23,527 nt of DNA from Alphaproteobacteria bacterium (GCA_017642565.1 JAGCOU010000060.1:1-23527), one strand, 5' to 3'; shown: positions 13,658 through 21,259, counted from the first letter of the stretch. The notes: generated by a model from the letters alone, not told the origin. Made by a program: numbers and translations.

Positions 13658-14997
13658 GGCTCTGCCACTGTTACAGCAGTTGGTATTTCAATATCAGTTA
13701 ATCGAACGATTCGTGATGGATTGTTTTTCAAAGATTCCATTGTAGAATCCAATTGTTTCTTCTTTTCCATAAACAATTTCTTATTATTCGCATCTAAATT
13801 ATCTATGGCTGGCAACTTCACAGTCATAGGATTTACATGCACACCGTTCTTAATAATTTCATAGTGCAAATGTGGACCAGTAGATAATCCCGTAGAACCA
13901 GAATAACCAATGATTTGCCCCTGGCGAACCATAGTCCCAACATTAACACCTTTGGCAAATTTAGACATGTGGGCATACAAAGTTTCAAATGTTCCGTTAT
14001 GCCTGATTTTTACAAAATTACCATGTCCACGATTAAAACTGCGCGCAATAACACGCCCTGCCCCAGCGGCAGGAATCGGCGTCCCCGTAGGTGCACGAAA
14101 ATCTACACCCTTGTGAGCGCGGGTAAACCCAAGCACTGGGTGTTTACGTCCTTTTGAAAAATTAGAAGTGACTTTCGCATTATTAATAGGCGTTCTTTTC
14201 AAAGATTTAATTGCACCGTTACCATGTTCATCATAATATCCCGCATGTCCATCTGGTTTCACATAGCGATACATTTGAACATTACCACGCAACGCATCGA
14301 AAGATACCGCCAAAACATGTCCATTATCAACTTTTTTGCCAGAAGCAAAATTTTCTTCATACAAAACATAGAATTTTTGACCCGCCCTTATATCACGTTC
14401 AAAGTCCATCTCGAACGCCAATAAATCATAAACATCCAAGATTAATCCTTCGGGTATTCCTGCATCCAAAGCAGAAAGATAGAAACTGCTTCCCTGGGCA
14501 ATTTCACCTTCTTTATAAGCAAGACGAGTGTCGCGTTCTATTTGAATTTTTTGGCATTGCCAAGCCTCTGGATTGCCACAATCAATTTCAATTCTGTTCC
14601 AAGGTCCGTTTTCAATAATAATTTTTGAAATTGCTTCGCCTTCTTTTGGACGAACAAAATCAAATTTATCACGTCCAGGGCGCAAAGTTGCAAAATCTGC
14701 ATCTTGTTTTAAATTCTTAGATATGGCATTTATATCGCGCATATTAAAGCCCTGTTCAGTCAAAATCTTAGACAGAGTATCACCAGATTTAACATCTATC
14801 ACAGTATGTATTTCTGGCGAAACAAACACAGTTTCCCTGACGGGTTTATAAAACACGACCACGCACACCGCAGCGACAACCATCGCAATCGCTATCCATA
14901 ACACAATACGAGACAACACATGTATGTTGCACGCCTTTTTACAAGAAGACACCACACCGGCATTCATCTTTTTTAATATATCTTTTGCTTTTTTCAT
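13648..14997 (-). CDS. M23 family peptidoglycan DD-endopeptidase, MepM-like (449 aa)
   Basis: This periplasmic zinc peptidase is predicted to cleave peptide cross-links in peptidoglycan during growth. The frame opens at 15033, but ATG 14997 is chosen: it is where the -10 at 15005-15010 would start transcription, and it places the basic N-terminus before one membrane helix (about 31-49). Residues 60-125 contain the LysM/OapA-like IDVKSGDTLSKILTEQG segment. The lytic domain (about 275-390) has all zinc and catalytic residues: AHKGVDF (His295, Asp299), LYAH (His343), GPHLHYE (His376, His378). Length and order match MepM/YebA. The C-terminal ~60 residues (395-449) add a Lys-rich helix. It diverges from prmC. 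No Shine-Dalgarno is present, consistent with a leaderless message. Confidence 0.93.
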   Translation of the reverse strand: MKKAKDILKKMNAGVVSSCKKACNIHVLSRIVLWIAIAMVVAAVCVVVFYKPVRETVFVSPEIHTVIDVKSGDTLSKILTEQGFNMRDINAISKNLKQDADFATLRPGRDKFDFVRPKEGEAISKIIIENGPWNRIEIDCGNPEAWQCQKIQIERDTRLAYKEGEIAQGSSFYLSALDAGIPEGLILDVYDLLAFEMDFERDIRAGQKFYVLYEENFASGKKVDNGHVLAVSFDALRGNVQMYRYVKPDGHAGYYDEHGNGAIKSLKRTPINNAKVTSNFSKGRKHPVLGFTRAHKGVDFRAPTGTPIPAAGAGRVIARSFNRGHGNFVKIRHNGTFETLYAHMSKFAKGVNVGTMVRQGQIIGYSGSTGLSTGPHLHYEIIKNGVHVNPMTVKLPAIDNLDANNKKLFMEKKKQLDSTMESLKNNPSRIVRLTDIEIPTAVTVAEPKK

Positions 14998-15012
14998 GGG
15001 GTCTATTATAAT
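14985..15012 (+). promoter_or_regulatory. prmC promoter, predicted leaderless
   Basis: TATAAT (15007-15012) with TTGCTT (14985-14990) at 16-bp spacing. Only six bases separate the -10 from ATG 15019, so transcription would start at or next to the A of the start codon. The -10 overlaps that of the divergent M23 gene. Confidence 0.6.
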
Positions 15013-15033
15013 AAAAATATGAACATAAATCAA
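15005..15033 (-). promoter_or_regulatory. M23 endopeptidase promoter, predicted leaderless
   Basis: On the - strand TTGATT (15028-15033), a 17-base spacer and TATAAT (15005-15010). Seven bases separate the -10 from ATG 14997, so the message would have no leader. The palindrome TATTATAATA gives both strands a -10. Confidence 0.65.
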
Positions 15034-15786
15034 GCATTCACAATTTTAAAAAATGCAGGTGGCATTCGGGCTGCCAGAATTATCACGGAAAAGCGCAAAA
15101 AAATCTCTTTTTGGCGCGCACTTTATTATGCTCATCTTTTAAAAATTGGGATGCCAGTGGCCAAAATAATACATTCTAGATGGTTTTATGGACTGGAATT
15201 TTATACAAACAGGCATACTCTTGACCCGCGTCCGGACACAGAAACCCTGGTTGAATCTGTTATCAAAGATTGCATTGAAAACAGACCGCGAACAATACTC
15301 GATATGGGCACAGGCACGGGCTGCATAATATGTGCGCTTTGTAAAAATATCCAAAATTCAACTGGTGTCGCAATGGACAAATCTGTTAAGGCTTTAAAAG
15401 TTGCCAGAAAAAACATAAAAAAACTACACCTAGACAATCAAATTAAAACTTGCCATGCAGATTTTGAAAATTTCAAATCTAACGAAAAATTCGACATCAT
15501 TGTTTCAAATCCACCTTATATAAAATACGGAGATATTCGTGTAAACGAAGGTGCAAAATTCGACCCAAAGATTGCATTATACGCTGCAAACGATGGTTTT
15601 GCTGCATATGAAGCAATCGCCAAGAACGCAAAAAATTTGTTAAACAAAGACGGAAAAATCTACCTTGAAATAGGCATTGGACAATCAAATCAAATTATAA
15701 AAATATTTGAATTTTTTGGTTGGCACTTTGACCGCATTGAAAAAGACCTATCCGGCATAAATCGCGTTGTGGTATTTAAGCACTAG
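15019..15786 (+). CDS. prmC: PrmC (HemK), release-factor glutamine N5-methyltransferase
   Basis: PrmC uses S-adenosylmethionine to methylate the GGQ glutamine of release factors RF1 and RF2 in the cytoplasm. Motifs are DPRPDTE (69-75, conserved in PrmC), SAM motif I ILDMGTGTGC (93-102), the acidic MD at 119-120, and the catalytic NPPY (164-167) that binds glutamine. The C-terminus has KDLSGINRVVV, like the family's D-L-x-G-x-x-R ending. It is 255 aa, slightly short because the N-terminal substrate-recognition helices are reduced. ATG 15019 has no ribosome site and lies six bases from a -10, so it is probably leaderless. It is usually next to prfA; here it stands alone. Confidence 0.93.
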   Translation: MNINQAFTILKNAGGIRAARIITEKRKKISFWRALYYAHLLKIGMPVAKIIHSRWFYGLEFYTNRHTLDPRPDTETLVESVIKDCIENRPRTILDMGTGTGCIICALCKNIQNSTGVAMDKSVKALKVARKNIKKLHLDNQIKTCHADFENFKSNEKFDIIVSNPPYIKYGDIRVNEGAKFDPKIALYAANDGFAAYEAIAKNAKNLLNKDGKIYLEIGIGQSNQIIKIFEFFGWHFDRIEKDLSGINRVVVFKH

Positions 15787-15810
15787 CAGGTTGATTTTCC
15801 GAATTTTTTG

Positions 15811-15836
15811 TATAATATCAATATTAATATCAATAT
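15811..15836 (+). promoter_or_regulatory. -10 box overlapping a 12-bp tandem repeat before the 214-aa gene
   Basis: TATAAT (15811-15816) is followed by two perfect adjacent copies of TAATATCAATAT (15813-15824 and 15825-15836), the first overlapping the -10. The nearest -35-like hexamer (TTGATT, 15791-15796) is only 14 bp away, so the promoter may depend on a bound protein. Confidence 0.5.
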
Positions 15837-15851
15837 ATAAAAGGACAAACG

Positions 15852-16496
15852 ATGACCAATGTTTATACTCAAGAAGATTTAAATTGTGATAAATTCGTAA
15901 CGGATGTGCTTACATTTAATGTGCCACGTTCTCAAAAATTTTACAAAAAACAAGTAAAATCTGATAAAAACACAGAATATACCATCAGGTATAAAACAAG
16001 TGTTATGACCCCAAATTTTACTAAAATCTTATTAAACCCAAATAAAGAAATATTGGCATACATTGACGTTCAACGCGTTCCTGCGCCATTTAAATCTCAA
16101 TTCAAACAGTGGAAATGGTTTGGAATCCAAGAGTTTCACCCAGAATTAATTGGTGATTTTTCTCACCTGGTGACAGAAGAAGAAAATGGATCTTTTGCCG
16201 GAGACTGCTGGCTGTACAAATCAAACGAACATTTGTATATTTTAGATACATCCGGCTTATCTCATCATCAAGATTGGTATCGTGTTGGCACAGATCTTAT
16301 TAACGAAGGATTTATTGAAACTAATTTTGGTGTTTTGGACGGCACCACACGTTCGTACAGATACAACACTCACCCATCTGAACCAACACAACAAATTGAA
16401 AAACTGAAAAATGCAATATTAATCAAAGAAGGTATAATAAAGCCAAAGTTGACCTTTGCACAAAAGGTAAAAGCATTTATTCAAAGAAAAAGATAA
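15852..16496 (+). CDS. Unrecognised cytoplasmic protein (214 aa)
   Basis: ATG 15852 follows AAAGGAC at good spacing. The product has no signal peptide or membrane helix and only two Cys. It is rich in aromatic residues (KQWKWFGIQEFHPE, CWLYKSNEHLYILDT, HHQDWYRVG), which suggests a compact alpha/beta fold. The C-terminal ~35 residues (KLKNAILIKEGIIKPKLTFAQ...) form a basic amphipathic tail. No catalytic motif or family was recognised. It is a single-gene unit with its own promoter region and a terminator. A cytoplasmic role is inferred only from the lack of export signals. Confidence 0.78.
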   Translation: MTNVYTQEDLNCDKFVTDVLTFNVPRSQKFYKKQVKSDKNTEYTIRYKTSVMTPNFTKILLNPNKEILAYIDVQRVPAPFKSQFKQWKWFGIQEFHPELIGDFSHLVTEEENGSFAGDCWLYKSNEHLYILDTSGLSHHQDWYRVGTDLINEGFIETNFGVLDGTTRSYRYNTHPSEPTQQIEKLKNAILIKEGIIKPKLTFAQKVKAFIQRKR

Positions 16497-16505
16497 AAAA
16501 CAAAC

Positions 16506-16531
16506 CCCGAATATTTTCGGGATCTTTTTTT
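16506..16531. terminator. Bidirectional intrinsic terminator
   Basis: CCCGAA (16506-16511), loop TATT, TTCGGG (16516-16521), then ATCTTTTTTT on the + strand. On the - strand the stem is followed by GTTTGTTTTTT. It sits between the converging 214-aa and MBL genes. Confidence 0.8.
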
Positions 16532-16535
16532 ACCA

Positions 16536-17180
16536 CTATTTAAAAAATTGATTATTCTTTTTTAACCATCCAATAGTCGTATCCATGCCATGTCCGTGAA
16601 CAACATAAGTTCCATCGTCTAAATTTTTGGCATATAAATTATGAATAGATTCGAATAATTTATCTTTGTTGCCACCTGGCATATCATAGCGTCCAACATT
16701 ATCTTGGAACAAAGTATCACCTATTAATAATATTTTGTATTTTGGAAAATAAAACATCACCCCCCCAGGTGTATGTCCAGGGCTTTCCATAATTTCCATC
16801 TTTATATCAGGTAAAATTTCCATTGTCCCAGCAGATAAATTCAAAGGTTTTTTATAATCACCATGAATATGTGGCAAACCAAACATTTCCAAAAATTCAT
16901 TTGCAAAACCGATTAAATAATTATCATCCGCGTTTAAAAACCAATCTACATTAAAAGCGCGCGCCAAAGCTGGTGCAGCAGATGTATGGTCCGGATGTCC
17001 GTGCGTTGAATATATCGCACGCAATTTAAGTCCGCGTTCCAATAAAACCTTTTCCCAATCAGTCGCTTTGCCCCAGGCATCAAAAATTACTGCGTCTGTC
17101 CCAGCACTCACCAAGACCGAATTAGTGTTCATTGGTGGCATATGTAAAACTTCGAACTTTACTTCATTATTTTTTTGCAT
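16536..17180 (-). CDS. MBL-fold hydrolase, YcbL/glyoxalase II type (214 aa)
   Basis: This small cytoplasmic metallo-beta-lactamase-fold hydrolase has all metal ligands visible: THGHPDH (His60, His62, Asp64, His65), SPGHTPGG (His136), GDTLF (Asp155) and VVHGHG (His195). The NVGRYDMPGGN stretch fits YcbL-type glyoxalase II-like enzymes, which hydrolyse S-lactoylglutathione or related thioesters; the substrate here is not proven. ATG 17180 lies 14 nt inside the 3' end of ftsH, with AAAAAGG about 12 bases upstream, so translation is coupled. It is the last gene of tilS-ftsH-MBL. Confidence 0.92.
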   Translation of the reverse strand: MQKNNEVKFEVLHMPPMNTNSVLVSAGTDAVIFDAWGKATDWEKVLLERGLKLRAIYSTHGHPDHTSAAPALARAFNVDWFLNADDNYLIGFANEFLEMFGLPHIHGDYKKPLNLSAGTMEILPDIKMEIMESPGHTPGGVMFYFPKYKILLIGDTLFQDNVGRYDMPGGNKDKLFESIHNLYAKNLDDGTYVVHGHGMDTTIGWLKKNNQFFK

Positions 17181-19083
17181 TTGATTTTTTGACCTTTTTA
17201 ACTATAGATTTCTTGGTTTTTGTTTGGGCTTTTTTACCAAAAACAATTTCACGAATTTCTTCGCCAGTAAGCGTTTCTTTATCCAACAAAGCCTTGGCCA
17301 ATTTATCAACAGTCGCCTTGTTCTTGGACACCAAATTTTTGGCATCTTTGTATGCAGTTTCTACCCAATTGCGAATTTCGCTATCCACCACTTCCGCTGT
17401 TTTTTCAGAAGCATTTTCCAGCGCAACTCGCTGACCGAATGTATTAACCTGATTAACAGCAACCAGACCAATTTTATCAGACAAACCAGCCGTTGTAATA
17501 GAACGTCTCGCGAGTTGTGTCGCCATAGCAATATCGCTTTCCGCGCCAGTGGTAATTTTATTTGCGCCAAAAAATATCTCTTCGGTTGCGCGTCCCGCCA
17601 AGAACACAGATAAATTCGCGCGTATTTCATCCAACGACATTGAAACCTTGTCATCAATTGGCAAATGTTGAACCATACCAAGAGCCCTGCCACGTGGAAT
17701 AATAGTAGCCTTGTGAATAGGATCGACAATACCATCATAATGCAAACCGACAAAAGCATGCCCTGCTTCGTGATATGCTGTCAATTTAATATCTTCTTGG
17801 CGCATTTTGCGGTTCTTTTTTGGTCCCATTAAAACTTTGTCTCTGGCTTCTTCTAAATCGCTTTGTTCTACAACTTTATGTTCAGCACGCACAGCATGCA
17901 GAGCCGCTTCGTTTAAAAGGTTTTCCAAATCAGCCCCGCTAAACCCAGTCGTTCCACGTGCGACATCCATCAAAGAAACACTATCTGCGAGTTTGAATTT
18001 TTTCGCATGTAAATCTAGAATATCTTTTCTACCTTCAAGATTAGGTAATTCAATATATATCTGCCTGTCAAAACGACCAGGGCGCAAAAGTGCCGCATCC
18101 AACATATCAGGACGATTCGTTGCGGCGATAACTATGATACCCGTATCATTTGCGAACCCATCCATTTCAATTAACAACTGATTCAAAGTTTGTTCTCTGT
18201 CATTATCATTTATTGTGTGTTTGCTGCGACTTTGCCCGATTGCATCAATTTCATCCATAAATAAAATACAAGGGGCGTTTCTTTTTGCTAATTCGAATAT
18301 CTCTTTAATCTTTGCAACCCCAAGACCAACGATAATGCCAGAAAAATCACTGCCCGATGTAGCAAAGAAAGGAACATTTGCTTCACCAGCCACGGCACGC
18401 GCTAACAAAGTTTTTCCAGTGCCTGGTTCGCCAGACAATAACACCCCACGTGGAACACGCGCCCCCAAAGCCTTGAATTTATCTTTGTTTTTCAAAAATT
18501 CAACAACTTCCATTAATTCTTGTTTTTCTGAATCTATACCAGCAACATCCTTGAAAGTAGTTTTTGTTTTTCCTGTTGTAATTTTTGTTGGGTTTTGACC
18601 AATTAAACTGCGTGTAATTCCACCGCTTCCACCGCCGCCACCGCGCATAATACGCAACAACCAAAGCAAAAACAGCGCACTTACCAAAATAGGCAACCAT
18701 TTTGCAACACTATCCCACATGGAATCTGTGTTATCTATGGTTACAGTCGCACCATTACTGGAAATTTTTTCCAGCAATTCTGGATTATAAGTTATATTGG
18801 CGCGATATGGCGTTCCATCCTTTAACACCCCTGTGGCGACATCATCTTTGTGAATATCCATAGTTTTTATATCATTTACACGACGCAAGACATCAGAAAA
18901 AGATAATTCTATTGGTGCCTTTTGAACGGTTGCTTCTGCCACAAGTCCATCTTTGACAGGAACATTATTAATTCCGCCTGAAAAAATCATACGCGCAACC
19001 AGCGCACAAAACAGCACTATGAAAGCAATTAAATAAAATTTTGAACCGTCTTTCTTTTTAAATAGATTTTTTTCGTTTTTCAT
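17167..19083 (-). CDS. ftsH: FtsH, membrane AAA+ zinc protease (variant pore loop)
   Basis: FtsH unfolds and degrades membrane and short-lived cytoplasmic proteins, including sigma32 and LpxC in other bacteria. ATG 19083 is chosen over 19122 because AGGAAAAGAC precedes it; the product is 638 aa, close to the usual 644. It has two membrane helices (about 15-34 and 129-144) around a periplasmic domain, Walker A GEPGTGKT (218-225), Walker B ILFMDE (273-278), SRH arginines in RPGRFDR (335-340), HEAGH zinc site (438-442) and third ligand Asp517 in TTGAESD. The pore loop, normally MFVG, reads IIVG (250-253), so the conserved Phe is lost. The tail is Lys-rich. It overlaps tilS upstream by 26 nt and MBL downstream by 14 nt. 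Confidence 0.97.
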   Translation of the reverse strand: MKNEKNLFKKKDGSKFYLIAFIVLFCALVARMIFSGGINNVPVKDGLVAEATVQKAPIELSFSDVLRRVNDIKTMDIHKDDVATGVLKDGTPYRANITYNPELLEKISSNGATVTIDNTDSMWDSVAKWLPILVSALFLLWLLRIMRGGGGGSGGITRSLIGQNPTKITTGKTKTTFKDVAGIDSEKQELMEVVEFLKNKDKFKALGARVPRGVLLSGEPGTGKTLLARAVAGEANVPFFATSGSDFSGIIVGLGVAKIKEIFELAKRNAPCILFMDEIDAIGQSRSKHTINDNDREQTLNQLLIEMDGFANDTGIIVIAATNRPDMLDAALLRPGRFDRQIYIELPNLEGRKDILDLHAKKFKLADSVSLMDVARGTTGFSGADLENLLNEAALHAVRAEHKVVEQSDLEEARDKVLMGPKKNRKMRQEDIKLTAYHEAGHAFVGLHYDGIVDPIHKATIIPRGRALGMVQHLPIDDKVSMSLDEIRANLSVFLAGRATEEIFFGANKITTGAESDIAMATQLARRSITTAGLSDKIGLVAVNQVNTFGQRVALENASEKTAEVVDSEIRNWVETAYKDAKNLVSKNKATVDKLAKALLDKETLTGEEIREIVFGKKAQTKTKKSIVKKVKKSNAKK

Positions 19084-20035
19084 GTCTTTTCCTAAAACTT
19101 GTTCTTTTTCCTTCTGGAACAATCAAAATTCTGTCGTTAAGTCTTCGAATCGTACAGTGGCCCAACGTGAACTTGCAATCAGTCTTCAAATTAGATAGTG
19201 CTTTTTGTAAAGAATTCAAGCGCACTGGGTAATTGTTCCCTCCAATTTTTTGGACCAACATACCCAAGAACTTTAATCTAATTTCTTCTGCTTCGTCAAA
19301 CAAAAAAGAAGAAACAAACATTGCCCCCCAAGAACGAATAACCAATTCGATTCGTGATGCAATATATTTATCCATCCATTCACGTGTTCTGGCCAAGTTT
19401 TGAACAGCCAACAAAATACGCGCATCACTGATACCCAAATCATCATTTAACACATGCCTATTTTGTCTAATTTTTACACGCGTATAATGTTCATCGCTAT
19501 TCATGGAATCAACAAAGTATTTAATATTATTATCTTCGCAATATTTTTTGATTTCACTGCGTGATACTTCCAACAAAGGACGCAAAATTTTTATTCCGTC
19601 TCTTTCTGATTCTGGCAACATAGCCGCCAAACCATATAAACCACTGCCACGAGACAAATTCATCAAAAAAGTTTCAATTTGATCGTCACTTTGATGAGCA
19701 GTCAAAAGGTATTCTATGGAATTTTCATGACAAAAATCTGTCATCATTTTATAACGCGCTTCGCGTGCTGCCGCCTCTAGACCATTTTCTGGCTTATTTT
19801 CATTCCAATAAAAAATATGACAAGGAATATCCATCTTTGCGCATACACCTTTTACATATTCTGTTTCAATTTCGGCCTCTTTACGAAGTCTGTGATTCAC
19901 ATGCAAACAAGTGAATTTTACACCAATTTCATGCAACCAATAAAGCAAACACATAGAATCAACGCCACCACTGACTGCCAAAGCCATCCTAGCGCCATCA
20001 TATTTTTTCATAAAATTTATAAACTTTTGATTCAT
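19058..20035 (-). CDS. tilS: TilS, tRNA(Ile)-lysidine synthetase
   Basis: TilS uses ATP and lysine to modify C34 of the tRNA-Ile CAU anticodon so that it reads AUA codons; it is essential in most bacteria. The PP-loop SGGVDS (22-27), HVNHRLR and the GLEAAAREARY, AHQSDDQIETFLMNLSRGSGLYGL segments are diagnostic. It is 325 aa, shorter than the ~430-aa E. coli enzyme, so the C-terminal domains are reduced, as in many alphaproteobacteria. ATG 20035 has no ribosome site; a TAAAAT box ends nine bases before it, suggesting a very short leader. tilS-ftsH adjacency is common in bacteria and supports both calls. Confidence 0.95.
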   Translation of the reverse strand: MNQKFINFMKKYDGARMALAVSGGVDSMCLLYWLHEIGVKFTCLHVNHRLRKEAEIETEYVKGVCAKMDIPCHIFYWNENKPENGLEAAAREARYKMMTDFCHENSIEYLLTAHQSDDQIETFLMNLSRGSGLYGLAAMLPESERDGIKILRPLLEVSRSEIKKYCEDNNIKYFVDSMNSDEHYTRVKIRQNRHVLNDDLGISDARILLAVQNLARTREWMDKYIASRIELVIRSWGAMFVSSFLFDEAEEIRLKFLGMLVQKIGGNNYPVRLNSLQKALSNLKTDCKFTLGHCTIRRLNDRILIVPEGKRTSFRKRHEKRKKSI

Positions 20036-20059
20036 AACAGAACTATTTTATGGTATAAT
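20031..20059 (+). promoter_or_regulatory. Extended -10 promoter of the LOG-family gene
   Basis: TGG-TATAAT (perfect -10 at 20054-20059 with TGn) and TTCATA (20031-20036) at 17-bp spacing. The start is near 20066, about 17 nt before the ATG, leaving room for AAAGGAAAAAG. Confidence 0.7.
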
Positions 20060-20082
20060 TTCGAAAAATAAAGGAAAAAGAG

Positions 20083-20655
20083 ATGAATAAAAAAATAAAA
20101 ACAGTAGCAGTATATTGCGGCCATCAATTTGGCACCAACCCTGAATTTGCACGTGACGCACAAAAAATTGGCGAATTATTAGCACGAAACAAGATGACGC
20201 TTGTATTTGGTGGCGGAAATGTTGGTTTAATGGGGACTGTCGCCAGCGCAGCATTAGATAACGGTGGCAAAGTAATTGGGATTACTACAAAACACGTAGT
20301 ATCTTTGCAAGAACCTGCACACGAAGAAATCAAAGTCAAAGTTGTATCTGGTCTGTCCACCCGCAAAGAACAAATGTTTAAATTATCTGATGCTTTTGTA
20401 ATTTTACCGGGCGGGATTGGCACATTGGACGAAATGACAGACATTATGACTAAACAGCAAGTTGGCGAAACTCACAAACCAATATATATAGTAAATACAG
20501 CGAAATATTGGGAAATTTTTGGTCAATTTATGGTTCAAATGCAAACTGAAGGCTTTTTAAAAAGTGCAGACGAATACAATCTGCACGTGATAAGCACCCC
20601 AGATGAATTAATAAACAGATTAATCAATTGTGACGATTTTGTCGCGACTTGTTAA
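20083..20655 (+). CDS. LOG-family nucleoside 5'-monophosphate phosphoribohydrolase (190 aa)
   Basis: LOG/YgdH-like enzymes release the base from nucleoside 5'-monophosphates; in plants and some bacteria this activates cytokinins. The defining motif PGGIGTLDE (109-117) and the preceding STRKEQMFKLSDAF are present, along with YCGHQFGTNPEF (11-22) and GGGNVGLMG (43-51) near the N-terminus. Length and order match TIGR00730-type proteins. Bacterial members mostly act in nucleotide salvage, so a cytokinin role should not be assumed. ATG 20083 has AAAGGAAAAAG before it. Its last 36 nt overlap the end of the converging DUF167 gene. Confidence 0.92.
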   Translation: MNKKIKTVAVYCGHQFGTNPEFARDAQKIGELLARNKMTLVFGGGNVGLMGTVASAALDNGGKVIGITTKHVVSLQEPAHEEIKVKVVSGLSTRKEQMFKLSDAFVILPGGIGTLDEMTDIMTKQQVGETHKPIYIVNTAKYWEIFGQFMVQMQTEGFLKSADEYNLHVISTPDELINRLINCDDFVATC

Positions 20656-20850
20656 ACCTTTTACAATTTTAATTCTTGATTTTGGCAATTTGAAATGCTT
20701 TGCCAACAGTTCTATCACAGCAGAATTGGCGCGGCCGTTTTCAGGTGCAACAGTTGTATAAACACGCAAAACATCGTCTTCTTGGACAACCTTGTTTTGC
20801 TTTGAATGCGCATTAACCCTGATATTAAAAGTCTTCGGTAAATCTTTCAT
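20620..20850 (-). CDS. DUF167 (YggU-type) protein (76 aa)
   Basis: ATG 20850 is used; a GTG lies one codon upstream. The short alpha/beta protein has the DUF167 pattern: NIRVNAHSKQNKV (9-21), then VYTTVAPENGRANSAVIELLAKHF (30-53) with the conserved PE-x-G-x-AN, and KLPKSRIKIVKGLTSRDKIV (54-73) with the conserved G-x-x-SRxK. The family function is unknown. Its start lies within the end of the HIT gene (26-nt overlap), so they share a transcript, and its end overlaps the LOG gene on the other strand. Confidence 0.88.
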   Translation of the reverse strand: MKDLPKTFNIRVNAHSKQNKVVQEDDVLRVYTTVAPENGRANSAVIELLAKHFKLPKSRIKIVKGLTSRDKIVTID

Positions 20851-21172
20851 CACTCATTATATGTATATGAAAATGCATCACAGATTGCCCTGCCCCACGC
20901 CCAGTATTAGCAACAGTCCTGAAATTATCACGCAACCCCAACTTTTCAACAGTTTTACGAACACCTTTCCAAAAAGCAACCTGAAATTCAGCTGGTGCAT
21001 TTTGTGTAAAATCGAAAATATCAGTGTATTCTCCACGCGGTATCACCAAAACATGAACTTTGGCCCTTGGTGCAACATCATAAAAAGCCAGCACATTATC
21101 ATCACTATAAACTTCCCTACAGGGTATCTCTCCGCGCAATATCTTTGCAAAAACATTATTTTTATCGTACAT
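20825..21172 (-). CDS. HIT-family (HINT-like) nucleotide hydrolase (115 aa)
   Basis: ATG 21172 is chosen because AGAGGAAG lies just upstream; the frame opens to 21226 without a better start. The HINT/PKCI pattern is clear: FAKILRGEIPCREVY (8-22), HVLVIPRGEY, and the catalytic triad block GQSVMHFHIHIM with His100, His102 and His104. Family members hydrolyse AMP-linked phosphoramidates or related nucleotides in the cytoplasm. It precedes and overlaps the DUF167 gene, and shares the intergenic region with groES, facing away from it. Confidence 0.93.
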   Translation of the reverse strand: MYDKNNVFAKILRGEIPCREVYSDDNVLAFYDVAPRAKVHVLVIPRGEYTDIFDFTQNAPAEFQVAFWKGVRKTVEKLGLRDNFRTVANTGRGAGQSVMHFHIHIMSDERFTEDF

Positions 21173-21196
21173 AACTTCCTCTTTATTACACAGGAA

Positions 21197-21226
21197 ATGA
21201 TACACCGTAACCATATACAAAATCAA
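21197..21226 (-). promoter_or_regulatory. Putative promoter of the HIT-DUF167 operon
   Basis: TTGATT (21221-21226), an 18-base spacer and TATCAT (21197-21202) on the - strand. It lies back-to-back with the groES promoter. Confidence 0.45.
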
Positions 21227-21228
21227 GG

Positions 21229-21259
21229 CTTGAAATACAATTTTTTTGAACTATATTTG
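21229..21259 (+). promoter_or_regulatory. RpoH (sigma32)-type promoter of groESL
   Basis: CTTGAAA (21229-21235) and ACTATATTTG (21250-21259), with 17 bases between CTTG and the -10. This fits the alphaproteobacterial RpoH pattern CTTG-N17-CYTATNTNNG at all but one fixed base. No CIRCE inverted repeat is present, so heat control would be by RpoH rather than HrcA. Confidence 0.65.

Noticed and set aside
20083..20655. Reading the LOG protein as a cytokinin-producing, plant-interaction gene
   Set aside because: The family is widespread in bacteria without plant hosts and nothing nearby (e.g. an ipt gene) supports hormone synthesis.
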